Source: an uncultured Clostridia bacterium
Lineage (GTDB): Bacteria; Bacillota; Clostridia; Lachnospirales; Lachnospiraceae
Reading direction: 5' to 3'
Assembly (NCBI GenBank): GCA_947643415.1
Contig: CANRWA010000014.1
Coordinates: 1-64,000 of the forward strand
DNA length: 64,000 nucleotides
The notes beneath the pieces were generated by a model. The model was not told the origin of the DNA and did not search any database. It saw only the letters and a list, made by a program, of their open reading frames with translations. Positions 1 to 7,966 of the stretch are shown one piece after another. Positions within the stretch are counted from its first letter, which is position 1, and every line of letters starts with the position of its first letter. Made by a program: the position numbers and the translations under genes.

Positions 1-40
1 AGTACCTAAAAGAAATTTTTCTTCCCCTTATATGTAACAA

Positions 41-562
41 TCATACCGGCTTCCTGGCGTTCAGAATGGTTTCTGCTGTCTGCTGTGGTGTTTGGTTGGA
101 ATTGTCCAGCCAAAAGCCGATCCGTGGTGTTGTCTGCATAAATGTATCGTATAAGGTTTCAACCGTAAAGCCGGAATAGCCTGTTTTCTCCCTGTATCGT
201 TCCCTTTCTTTTATTGTTTCCACATCTGGACAAAGAACGACAACCTCAACAGGGTATTTATGCAGATAATTTATCATTCGATTTAATTCATCACCGTAGT
301 AGTTATCTTGGATCACTACAGAAAAGCCGTTGTCAAAGTATGACTTTGCCGCATCAGCAGTCAATTTGTATCGAAGGTACAGCTGGCGGACTGCTTCCGC
401 TGATGGGGTAGCTGACATATTTTCTCTGCCTGTAATAATCATTTTTCGGAACACATCACCACGAAGATGGACGCATTTTTCTATTGATTTTGCCAGTAAA
501 TCGGAAACTGTAGATTTTCCAGAAGCCATTAAGCCTGTAATGAGATAAATTTTTGGATTCAT
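41..562 (-). CDS. small P-loop kinase (AAA_33 / phosphotransferase-like)
   Basis: A 173-residue protein with a clear Walker A motif near the N-terminus (GLMASGKST, residues about 10-18), followed by a HLRGDVFR strand typical of small nucleotide or antibiotic kinases of the AAA_33/zeta-toxin-like P-loop group. It probably phosphorylates a small molecule in the cytoplasm; the substrate cannot be read from sequence. The ATG has a good Shine-Dalgarno (GGAGGAAGTGAA) just upstream. It is the leftmost gene and is separated from the conjugation genes by about 600 bases, so it may be host DNA or the end of the element. The family call is firm, the function is not. Confidence 0.75.
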   Translation of the reverse strand: MNPKIYLITGLMASGKSTVSDLLAKSIEKCVHLRGDVFRKMIITGRENMSATPSAEAVRQLYLRYKLTADAAKSYFDNGFSVVIQDNYYGDELNRMINYLHKYPVEVVVLCPDVETIKERERYREKTGYSGFTVETLYDTFMQTTPRIGFWLDNSNQTPQQTAETILNARKPV

Positions 563-1148
563 TTCACTTCCTCCGGTACAAAAAATATGTACATGTAACT
601 AATTCAACACATTTATAATTTGAATAGGGACATTATAGCATTTACTAAATACAAATTCAATGTATACGGAAAGAAAGATATAAGGAGTGGGAGGGATTCC
701 GCCGTAGTCGGCATTGTAGGAGAATCCAAAAGTTTAGATTTTCCCACAATGCTTATCTTTTGGTCTTTGGTTCGGAATAGTGTAGTGCTGGCGGTCTATC
801 TCTTGTTTTCGGTTGCTTGCTTCCTTACCGTACATGAGCATTCTCAATCGGATTATCACATCGTACCCTAAAAAACTCTGATATCTATGCCAAACGCTTA
901 ATTCCGGGGCATCTGCCCTTCCCATCAAAATGCACCCAATCGTTTTTTGAGTAGGGTAATCGTTAAATTTGCACCCTCCAGGCATCAGAGGGTGCATTGT
1001 ATCAATTTATGGTACGCAAGCCAGTAAGCGTGTATGCCAATGAATATCTATATAATTGTTCAGAATCAATTACGAAGATATGGTATCCTGCTATTCCTGC
1101 AAGATACCATATCCTTCTTGATTTCCGTTTTTATCCATGCACCATTTC
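563..1148. other. intergenic stretch with two hairpins, no convincing gene
   Basis: Short ORFs exist on both strands (620-871 plus, 734-997 minus) but neither has a recognisable domain or a good ribosome-binding site. They overlap each other, so I do not call them. Two perfect inverted repeats are present: an 8-bp stem (GCACCCTC / GAGGGTGC) at 971-995 and an 11-bp stem (GATATGGTATC / GATACCATATC) at 1077-1113. Minus-strand transcription of the conjugation operon ends into this region. It could hold the left end of the element, but no repeat matching the right boundary was seen. Confidence 0.4.
1077..1113. terminator. 11-bp perfect hairpin after the conjugation operon
   Basis: The arms GATATGGTATC and GATACCATATC are separated by 15 nt. 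The hairpin sits 36 nt past the stop codon of the lysozyme/CHAP gene. The T-run after it is weak on both strands, so it may be a terminator, an RNA-stabilising hairpin or an element-end structure. Confidence 0.4.
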
Positions 1149-2972
1149 CTAATATGACACCACCCCATATCCCATAATACAGGAATAATTAAGATCATAA
1201 TTGTTCTGCTTTACCGCATTTCCAGAATTGCCTTCCACTGTATAGACTCTGCCACCCTCACTTTTTTCCACAATGCCTACATGGTCTGACTTTCCATCTC
1301 CATTCCAGTCAAAAAAGATAATCATTCCAGCGGTCGGTGTACTTCCACGTGCCTGCCATTTCCCTTTCCCCTGAAACCAGTCTACGCCGTCTGTACAAAG
1401 GGAAAATCTCGGCACTGCTCCGCTCTCAATGAGTCCGCACTGGTCTGCGCACCATGAAACAAAGCAGGCGCACCATAATACATGGCCGTCAAATCCATAC
1501 CACGACCAGAACTTGTCCCCGCCTACATTCCCTAACTGCGTCAGTGCCACAGATACGATCTGTTCGTTTCCGAACAGGGCTGCAAACGGATTCCCTCCGG
1601 AATAATACCGGAGCACATGGGGAACGTACTCCGGGTCCCCATACCTGGCCCATCCATGGGAAGCTGCCTGCTGCTGTGAAAACAGCAGGGCATTAGCTTC
1701 ACTATATCCGCCATAATTTCTCACCGCCCATGATATGTACCCATTTCCATAGTTATAGCCCTGCAGCGACAGTTTCAGCTTGTCCATGTCCTGCGGGCTG
1801 GTACATCCGGCCTCCCGAACACAGTCTGCATAATACTGCACACCTACCTCTATGGAATATTCCGGATCTGTAATCGCTCCGGGGCTGTTTGGATACCTGG
1901 TGTTGTAAGGACATTCACTGGACTGCATCGGATCCGTCCCGGCACCGCCGGATTCCTGCATCATGATCGCCTGGATCACAGGGACATATTCCGGAATCCC
2001 ATACTGGCTGGCATACTTTTGGATCGTTGCCGTATATGCCAGTACCTGCTCACTTAAAGAAGCACTGCTCTGTGAAGAACTGTAGGCAAAAACGCCGCCA
2101 ATGACACCAACAATTAAGATCAGTACAATGAACATGGAACCAGCCCCGGCCAGCAGTGCAGCGATCCCGTTCCGGATGGCTTTAGCTGCCGCCTCCACCG
2201 CACGTTTGAACCGCACCACGGCAGATGCCGCCCGCTCTGCCCGCCTTGCGCCCCGCTGCATATTATGGATGGCTGCCCTCTTTGCAGCCTTGGCCGCCTG
2301 CAGCTTTCCCGGTGGAAACGATATCTTTCCTGCTTTGCCTCCCACCAAAGCCTGGGACTTTATGATCCGGGGGCCTTTCTTCACAACCAGCCTGTCGGCT
2401 GTCTTTAATTTGGGCGGCTGTCTGGATACATGCTCCTTCACGGTACGGCTGGCATTTTCCCTGGTACGGATAAACTGGCTCTTTCCTGTTTTCCCCGTAT
2501 CCTGAGCCACAGCACTTTTTTCTGCCTGATGCTCTAATGACCGTTTCTGTGCATTTTTCTTTACCGCATCTTTTCCGGCTCTCTCTTTTGCGAGAGCCCG
2601 TCCCCTTTCCATGGCATCTTCAGGCGACTGGCCAGAGGAGGAATCCATCTCTTTCTTCCCTCTTTCTGCCCCGGTACGCTTCTGCAGTTTCTGATAAGTC
2701 TTTTTGGCAGTCTCCTTCCCGGCTGCATAAGAAACCTTTACGGCTGCCCGCCCACTTTCCTCGGCGCCTCTTTTCAGTACACGCTCTGCTTTGTCACCAG
2801 CATATCCAACTGGAGAATCCGGATGGTCTGCCGTATCGGATACTCTGGATCCCTGGAGAGATTTTTCCTTTGCTGCAAGCCCTGCCTCCCTTGCCAGCTC
2901 TTTTGGCATACGGGAAGCTTTCTCCAAAATCTTCGGCCCTCGGTCATGCTCCCTTGTTTTGATATCCTTCAT
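1149..2972 (-). CDS. conjugative bifunctional lysozyme / CHAP (C40-type) peptidoglycan hydrolase
   Basis: A 607-residue cell-wall hydrolase of the Tn916 Orf14 / VirB1-like kind that opens peptidoglycan for the conjugation channel. Residues 1-270 are basic and Ala/Lys/Arg-rich (cytoplasmic), followed by one membrane segment at about 273-297. Next comes a lysozyme-like domain with the catalytic Glu in IMMQESGG, about residue 340. The last 130 residues form a CHAP domain with Cys in WCACFVSWC, His in DHVGIVE and an Asn-containing EGNSGN. The ATG follows GGGAGGTGAGAT. It is the last gene of the T4SS operon, downstream of VirB4. The unusually long basic N-terminal region is notable. Confidence 0.9.
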   Translation of the reverse strand: MKDIKTREHDRGPKILEKASRMPKELAREAGLAAKEKSLQGSRVSDTADHPDSPVGYAGDKAERVLKRGAEESGRAAVKVSYAAGKETAKKTYQKLQKRTGAERGKKEMDSSSGQSPEDAMERGRALAKERAGKDAVKKNAQKRSLEHQAEKSAVAQDTGKTGKSQFIRTRENASRTVKEHVSRQPPKLKTADRLVVKKGPRIIKSQALVGGKAGKISFPPGKLQAAKAAKRAAIHNMQRGARRAERAASAVVRFKRAVEAAAKAIRNGIAALLAGAGSMFIVLILIVGVIGGVFAYSSSQSSASLSEQVLAYTATIQKYASQYGIPEYVPVIQAIMMQESGGAGTDPMQSSECPYNTRYPNSPGAITDPEYSIEVGVQYYADCVREAGCTSPQDMDKLKLSLQGYNYGNGYISWAVRNYGGYSEANALLFSQQQAASHGWARYGDPEYVPHVLRYYSGGNPFAALFGNEQIVSVALTQLGNVGGDKFWSWYGFDGHVLWCACFVSWCADQCGLIESGAVPRFSLCTDGVDWFQGKGKWQARGSTPTAGMIIFFDWNGDGKSDHVGIVEKSEGGRVYTVEGNSGNAVKQNNYDLNYSCIMGYGVVSY

Positions 2973-3005
2973 ATCTCACCTCCCATCCGTATATTTCAAA
3001 ACCAT

Positions 3006-3368
3006 TCACCGCTCCGGAGTGTTCCTGTGCTTTGCACCTTTCTGGAGCTTCGGCAGATAGCCCTCCAATTCCTGTACCGCCTTTTGCACCAACGGATGCT
3101 TTGCGTAAGCCGGGATCATTTCGATGGATTCCCGGTCGATCTGGTCCGCCACTAAAAGCGGCCAGTGGATTCCCGAATAATCCGGGATGGCGGGATCCTG
3201 CAGCTCAAACCCGATGCCTGGAATGTTGCAGGCATTCCGTTTCCGTATTTTCTTATAAATGTCCACTGCCTGTGCCAGTGTCAGGTCCTCATAACACTCT
3301 GAAAAATTTTCAAATTCCATACATCCGGCTGTATAAAACCGGATGCTGGCTGTTTCCTGCTGTTCCAT
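3006..3368 (-). CDS. conserved ICE accessory protein, unknown function
   Basis: 120 residues, acidic, soluble, no membrane segment. The first 35 residues (FYTAGCMEFENFSECYEDLT) followed by a helix ending in IYKKIRKRN and a GIGFEL strand resemble small YodL/LPD-type domains found on large polyvalent proteins of clostridial conjugative elements; that is a pattern impression, not a proven match. It lies between the VirB4 ATPase and the lysozyme/CHAP gene, with a short spacer on each side, so it is very probably co-transcribed with the T4SS. No catalytic motif is visible. Confidence 0.6.
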   Translation of the reverse strand: MEQQETASIRFYTAGCMEFENFSECYEDLTLAQAVDIYKKIRKRNACNIPGIGFELQDPAIPDYSGIHWPLLVADQIDRESIEMIPAYAKHPLVQKAVQELEGYLPKLQKGAKHRNTPER

Positions 3369-3405
3369 ACTTCCTCCTTCCTGGCATGAATGCCTTGAAT
3401 CTCTT

Positions 3406-5757
3406 TTACTGGATCAAGCCCTGGGCCTCCCCTGGCTTGGTCGTCATTAAACGGTATAATGCCGTATTTTTCGGGAAACTGTTCTCAAATGGCACGATAT
3501 TGCCGGAACAGCGGATCAGGCCATGCCCAGCACCTACGTTTGTGATATACGACAACTGGTTATCTGAGATATTCAAAAGGTTCGCCAGCTCATCCCTGTC
3601 GGTCGTTGCCTGATTTAAAAGGATCAAAAACTCACTGTTTGCCAGCATGAGCCTTGCTGTATCTGATTTCAGAAGTTCCTCCACGTTCTGCGTCAGGCCG
3701 GTCACAAACCCTGAATATTTCCGGATCCTCTTATACAGACGGTAGAAAAAGTCCGCACTGTACTGGTACCGGAAAAGCAGGTAAAACTCATCCGCAAAGA
3801 TCCAGGTCGTCTTTCCCATCTTCCAGTTCTGGATCACACGGTTAAAGATGGAATCCAGGGTGACCAGCATGCCAAGGGGCATCAGCTGTTCCCCAAGCTC
3901 CCGGATGTCATAGGCGATGATCCGGCTTTTCGTATTGACATTGGTAGGCTGTGCAAAGGTATTTAAACTTCCGTTGATGAATAATTCCGAGGACAGGGCC
4001 AGCCCCCTGGCTTCTTCTTCCGGCTGGAGCATCAGCTGGCGGTACAGATCCTTCAGTGTCGGCACCTGCCCCTGATACCCGCTGCGGATATAATCCCGGT
4101 AAACATCCGCCGTACAGCGGTCGAGGATGGATTTCTCCTTGGCAGACAGATTGCCTGCCCCTACCAGCTGTTCGAACAGGGACAGGATGAATTCTGATTT
4201 CTCGATCAGCGGATTCTTGTCATTACCATACGCTGAATCCATATCCATGGCATTCAGATGGGTATCCGAGGTAGCCGAGATTTTAATGACTTCACCGTTT
4301 AACGCTTCCACGAGGGAACCAAACTCAGACTCCGGATCCAGGATCAGGATATCGTCCTCCGTAGACAGGGCCAGGTCCACAATTTCTTCCTTTGCGGAGA
4401 AGCTCTTACCGGATCCACTGACGCCAAGGCGGAATGAGTTGCCATTCAGAAGCCTCCTGCGGTCTGCCACCAGCATATTTTTGCTGACCGCATTCTGCCC
4501 GTAATAGATGCCCCCAGGCTGCATGATCTCCTGTGTATGGAATGGGATCAGCACCGCAGTGGACTCTGTTGTCAGGGTACGCAGGGCATTGATCTTCCGA
4601 AGCCCATATGGAAGCACGGTATCCAAACCGTCTGCCTGCTGCCACTTCAGGGTGGAGAGCTGGCAGAGGTGTTTCCTTGCCACAGAAAAAAGAGTCTCCG
4701 TATCTGAATCCAGCTGCTCTTTGGTCTCTGCCATGTGTACCATCGTCAGAAGCCCAAACATCATCCGCTGGTCCCTGGTCGTTAAATCCTCCAGCATTTC
4801 TTTTGTCTCTTTCCTCTGAAGCTCCATGTCATAAGGAACCACCGCAGAGAAGTTATTGTTGGCATTCTGCCGCCTCTGCCAGTTCGTCACGTTGGTCTCC
4901 ACACCAAGCAGCTTGTTCTGGATCTCCCTCACCGCTTCATCGGTCGGCACTGGCAGAATGTCAATAGACAGCATCAGGTCCCGGCTCAGGTCACACAGTT
5001 CTGATACCATATCGTCTTTTACATAGCTGGCATAATCCTGCATATAAAGCACACGCCCGTACCTTCCATTGATCCGGAAGTGGTCGCTGTGAAATTCCAT
5101 GCTCTCCGGGCAGATCCAATCCTTAAAACTATGCCCTTTCTTTGCAAATGCTTTTAAATCGAAAGGAAAAGCAGACGGCTCATCCGTTTTAAAGAAATCA
5201 CGGAACAGCTGGAGCCTTTCCCCTGCATCCAGTTCCTCCGCTACCGATGACAGCTTTGCCAGATGGGTGACGATATCCGTTCCCACACGCGCAAAGTACG
5301 TCCTCGCTTCATCCACGTTCTTTTTATGGATGCTGACCGTAAGATACCGTTCCTGATAGATGCTGTTGCTGGTGCCGCTGACTTTCGACAGCAGCATGTC
5401 ATTGTACTCCTGGCGGTAATGGTCCAGGCCATCCCCTTTCATCGGGATCAGCAGGGAATGTTCAAATTCCTCTTTATTGATCCTCCGGTTATTCAGCGTA
5501 ATCTTGGCAGACGAGCCGGAATCCAGCGCATTCAGAAGTTCTGAATAATCGAGGAACATCTCCGTCTTATCCGCCTTGCTCGCAATGGCATAATTGATAT
5601 CCGTAAAACGGAATGACTTTGAATATTTATTTCCTACCTGGAAGATGCCGTCCGGCCAGATCCTGCGGATCGGAACCGCCTGCTGGACGGATTTTGGAAC
5701 CTGGAACCGTTCCTTATCCATTTTTAATGCCTGGCTCAGTGTTTTAATCAAAGGCAT
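3406..5757 (-). CDS. virB4: VirB4-family conjugation ATPase
   Basis: About 783 residues; a cytoplasmic ATPase that energises assembly of the type IV secretion channel. Walker A is GVSGSGKSF (about residue 444) and Walker B is WIFADEF (about 650), with the long VirB4 N-terminal region before them. The frame is open to 5826, but that would overlap prgI by 79 bp. The ATG at 5757 directly follows GGAAGGAGGG, and a TTG two codons later has ideal spacing, so the exact start is 5757 or 5751. It lies directly downstream of PrgI, the order usual for Tn1549/CTn-type elements. Confidence 0.93.
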   Translation of the reverse strand: MPLIKTLSQALKMDKERFQVPKSVQQAVPIRRIWPDGIFQVGNKYSKSFRFTDINYAIASKADKTEMFLDYSELLNALDSGSSAKITLNNRRINKEEFEHSLLIPMKGDGLDHYRQEYNDMLLSKVSGTSNSIYQERYLTVSIHKKNVDEARTYFARVGTDIVTHLAKLSSVAEELDAGERLQLFRDFFKTDEPSAFPFDLKAFAKKGHSFKDWICPESMEFHSDHFRINGRYGRVLYMQDYASYVKDDMVSELCDLSRDLMLSIDILPVPTDEAVREIQNKLLGVETNVTNWQRRQNANNNFSAVVPYDMELQRKETKEMLEDLTTRDQRMMFGLLTMVHMAETKEQLDSDTETLFSVARKHLCQLSTLKWQQADGLDTVLPYGLRKINALRTLTTESTAVLIPFHTQEIMQPGGIYYGQNAVSKNMLVADRRRLLNGNSFRLGVSGSGKSFSAKEEIVDLALSTEDDILILDPESEFGSLVEALNGEVIKISATSDTHLNAMDMDSAYGNDKNPLIEKSEFILSLFEQLVGAGNLSAKEKSILDRCTADVYRDYIRSGYQGQVPTLKDLYRQLMLQPEEEARGLALSSELFINGSLNTFAQPTNVNTKSRIIAYDIRELGEQLMPLGMLVTLDSIFNRVIQNWKMGKTTWIFADEFYLLFRYQYSADFFYRLYKRIRKYSGFVTGLTQNVEELLKSDTARLMLANSEFLILLNQATTDRDELANLLNISDNQLSYITNVGAGHGLIRCSGNIVPFENSFPKNTALYRLMTTKPGEAQGLIQ

Positions 5758-6185
5758 CCCTCCTTCCTTTTTTTCTTCTTCACTGTTTTTTTCTTTGCCA
5801 CATTTTCTTTCTTCCGGGTGACGCATGTCCCGTCACCTCCGATACGTTCCCCCGCAAGGATGCTTTCCTCCATACAGGAGTAGTAAAGGTTTTCCGGCCT
5901 GAAGCTCAGCTTTTTCGGGTACAGGATCTCTGATTTTATAAACGCCCACAAAAACTGCTCTGCCGTCATACCGTGATATTTAAAAAATCCGCAGGCTGCG
6001 AACGGTGCCGCTCCAAGCATGCAAAGCCATCCCTGGACATCATCGGGCAGGCGCCCCTTCGTCCCAAAATAAATGGCTACCGCTGCAAGGATCGCCAGCA
6101 CGGAAAACGCGCACTGCCGGAAATTCAATCCAAAAAACATGGATTCCTGATAATCCCGGATCTCCTTATTCATCTTCACTTCCAT
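5748..6185 (-). CDS. PrgI family protein (VirB3-like T4SS membrane subunit)
   Basis: 145 residues. The N-terminus (EIRDYQESMFFGLNFRQ) is the classic PrgI opening. It is followed by two hydrophobic segments (about 25-45 and 55-70) and a soluble tail ending in a Lys-rich stretch. PrgI proteins replace VirB3 in Gram-positive conjugation systems and sit next to VirB4 in the membrane. The 3' end overlaps the VirB4 start by 10 bp, which suggests translational coupling. Confidence 0.9.
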   Translation of the reverse strand: MEVKMNKEIRDYQESMFFGLNFRQCAFSVLAILAAVAIYFGTKGRLPDDVQGWLCMLGAAPFAACGFFKYHGMTAEQFLWAFIKSEILYPKKLSFRPENLYYSCMEESILAGERIGGDGTCVTRKKENVAKKKTVKKKKRKEGCL

Positions 6186-6193
6186 ATCCGTCC

Positions 6194-6631
6194 CTACCTT
6201 TCTTTCTGTTCATGCTTTCTTTTCTTTCCTTCTTTCTCCGGCGGTTCCTGCGCATTCCTGCCGTGCAGGTATTCCTCCATGCCCTTGGGATCAAACTCCT
6301 TAAGGCGCTCCATATCAAAGGCCACCTTTGCATAAGTACAGTAACCGGAAAATCCTACTTCCGGCAGGAAGACGCCTAATTTATGCTTTTTTATAAATTT
6401 CAGTTTTTCACGGCTGAAAGAACCGCTGATATATGCTTCATTTAATTCCGGCGGGAGCATGCTGCTCATCGGCAAGTTAACGGTCAGATCCCCAAATGGT
6501 TCAAATCCTTCTTCACCATTCTTATAAAGCCCGACATAGAGACATCCGTTGTTTGCATAGGAGGATATCTGAAGCGCCAGTTCCTCATGCCCGAATTCCC
6601 AATCAAATCCTAAAGTTTTTATTTCATTCAT
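6194..6631 (-). CDS. DUF4313-like ICE protein
   Basis: 145 residues, soluble. Its sequence (FGHEELALQISSY, YVGLYKNGEEGFEPFGDLTVNL) matches my memory of the DUF4313 family carried in T4SS operons of clostridial ICEs. Function is unknown. The ATG at 6631 is 8 nt from AGGAGG; a GTG at 6637 is too close to it. The C-terminus is a highly charged Lys/Glu tail. It sits between the VirB6-like and PrgI genes and is therefore part of the transfer operon. Confidence 0.75.
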   Translation of the reverse strand: MNEIKTLGFDWEFGHEELALQISSYANNGCLYVGLYKNGEEGFEPFGDLTVNLPMSSMLPPELNEAYISGSFSREKLKFIKKHKLGVFLPEVGFSGYCTYAKVAFDMERLKEFDPKGMEEYLHGRNAQEPPEKEGKKRKHEQKER

Positions 6632-6643
6632 TTCCACGTCCTC

Positions 6644-7486
6644 CTATAATCCCATGATCTCCTTAACGATCCGGTCAGAAGCTTTGACCGCCCCTACAAG
6701 GATCAGTAAATTAAACACCAGCTCTCCCACGTAATTCCATACGATTGTTACTGCTGACAGGCTGATATCCGACACGGCCGGCATGCTGGATGTAAACACC
6801 GAAAATATGATACAGGCCAGTGCGATGATTGCCCCTTCCAGACACACTCCCGCATAAGACCGGATAAAATTCTTCCCTACCGATTGGGACGGCTCCCCCG
6901 CAAAAGTTGAAAGGGGGATGGGTGCAATGGCAGTGTACATATACAGCTTGAACATCCGCCCATAAACGGTCAGGATCATAATAAAAGACAATACCGTGAT
7001 GAGCAGGCTGCCAAGCAGGGTTACGATCCACAGGGGGATGGAATCCAGCATGCCTACGGATTCCACCTTTTCCACGATCTCTGCCGGGAGCTGTGATACC
7101 GTCCCTCCAGACAGGTTTGCATTGGCTAAGATTGTTGTAACAATGCCCTGTATGATGGAAAACAGTGCTTTCATCAGGTCCATGCCATACACTACCGCTC
7201 CCTGTGCCAGTGCAAAACGGATGAATGCTTTCAGCACATGCTCCGGCTTTTTCATATCCGTAAAGCTCGAACAGGTCTTAATGATCCCCATGGCAAAGAA
7301 CAGGACTAATAGCCCCAATGCGATCGCCTTTAACGCGCCATTGATACTTGTCATCACGCTCCAGATCGAACCGCCTTTAAAGGTTGCCGGATCCTGCGTC
7401 AGCAGCGTCCAGATTTCATTTAACTTGTCATTCCAGGTATTTAATGCAGATTGGAGGTTCTGCACAATCCAGTTATCGCTTTCCAT
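6644..7486 (-). CDS. VirB6/TrbL-like conjugal transfer membrane protein
   Basis: 280 residues with about six hydrophobic segments (near 50-70, 90-110, 150-180, 185-200, 215-235, 255-275). The opening (WIVQNLQSALNTWNDKLNEI) followed by a polytopic body is typical of the VirB6/TrbL-like proteins of CTn-type elements, which form part of the inner channel. The gene order Maff2, VirB6, DUF4313, PrgI, VirB4 supports the call. The Shine-Dalgarno AGGTGAGATAGGAA precedes the ATG. Confidence 0.88.
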   Translation of the reverse strand: MESDNWIVQNLQSALNTWNDKLNEIWTLLTQDPATFKGGSIWSVMTSINGALKAIALGLLVLFFAMGIIKTCSSFTDMKKPEHVLKAFIRFALAQGAVVYGMDLMKALFSIIQGIVTTILANANLSGGTVSQLPAEIVEKVESVGMLDSIPLWIVTLLGSLLITVLSFIMILTVYGRMFKLYMYTAIAPIPLSTFAGEPSQSVGKNFIRSYAGVCLEGAIIALACIIFSVFTSSMPAVSDISLSAVTIVWNYVGELVFNLLILVGAVKASDRIVKEIMGL

Positions 7487-7516
7487 TTCCTATCTCACCT
7501 CCTTCGTGTGATAACA

Positions 7517-7541
7517 GGGCGGACAGTGTCCCTGCCCGCCC
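7517..7541 (-). terminator. GC hairpin between the Maff2 and VirB6 genes
   Basis: GGGCGG (7517-7522) pairs with CCGCCC (7536-7541). The internal GGACA/TGTCC can also pair. There is no T-tract, so it may act as a processing or stabilising hairpin that uncouples the highly expressed VirB2-like gene from the genes downstream. Confidence 0.35.
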
Positions 7542-7551
7542 CTCGGACTCC

Positions 7552-7950
7552 TTACGCCATGATCAGGTCAAGGATCTCTTTTGCAAAGGTGATGATGATA
7601 CCTCCAGCCAGCGTTAAAAACCCGTTAGCCCTCTGGCTCGGATCATGGCTTTTCAGGCTGAGGCCCACCTGCACGATACCAAAGCCTAACAGGATCAGGC
7701 CGATTGCCCGGATCAGCGAGAAAATAAAAGTCGACAGGTTGTTGACAACAGACAGGGGATCCCCCGCTGCATAAGCGTAGGTCGTACATACATTTCCGAC
7801 AAATACCAGCACGGAATAAACCGCAAACAGCTTTTTCTGCACCCTGCTCATCGGCATGGATGCGGTCTCTTTCTTTTTTTCTCCCTGGCTGCCTGTTTCC
7901 TCTGCGCAGCCTTTCTTCAGTTTCCAGTCTTTCAATAAATTACCTTTCAT
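7552..7950 (-). CDS. Maff2/VirB2-like small membrane protein
   Basis: 132 residues. A short Lys/Glu-rich leader is followed by a hydrophobic segment (FAVYSVLVFVGNVCTTYAYA, about 42-61) and then two hydrophobic helices, ending near FAKEILDLIMA. This layout is that of Maff2-family proteins, thought to act as the VirB2-type subunit in clostridial ICEs. The frame is open further upstream but overlaps traG. The ATG at 7950 is 7 nt from GGAGG; the ATG at 7956 touches it. The gene follows traG directly. Confidence 0.85.
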   Translation of the reverse strand: MKGNLLKDWKLKKGCAEETGSQGEKKKETASMPMSRVQKKLFAVYSVLVFVGNVCTTYAYAAGDPLSVVNNLSTFIFSLIRAIGLILLGFGIVQVGLSLKSHDPSQRANGFLTLAGGIIITFAKEILDLIMA

Positions 7951-7966
7951 CGGCATCCCTCCATTC

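Noticed and set aside
620-997. Two opposing short ORFs (83 aa plus, 87 aa minus) in the left spacer
   Set aside because: No domain, no good ribosome site, and they overlap on opposite strands; composition looks non-coding.
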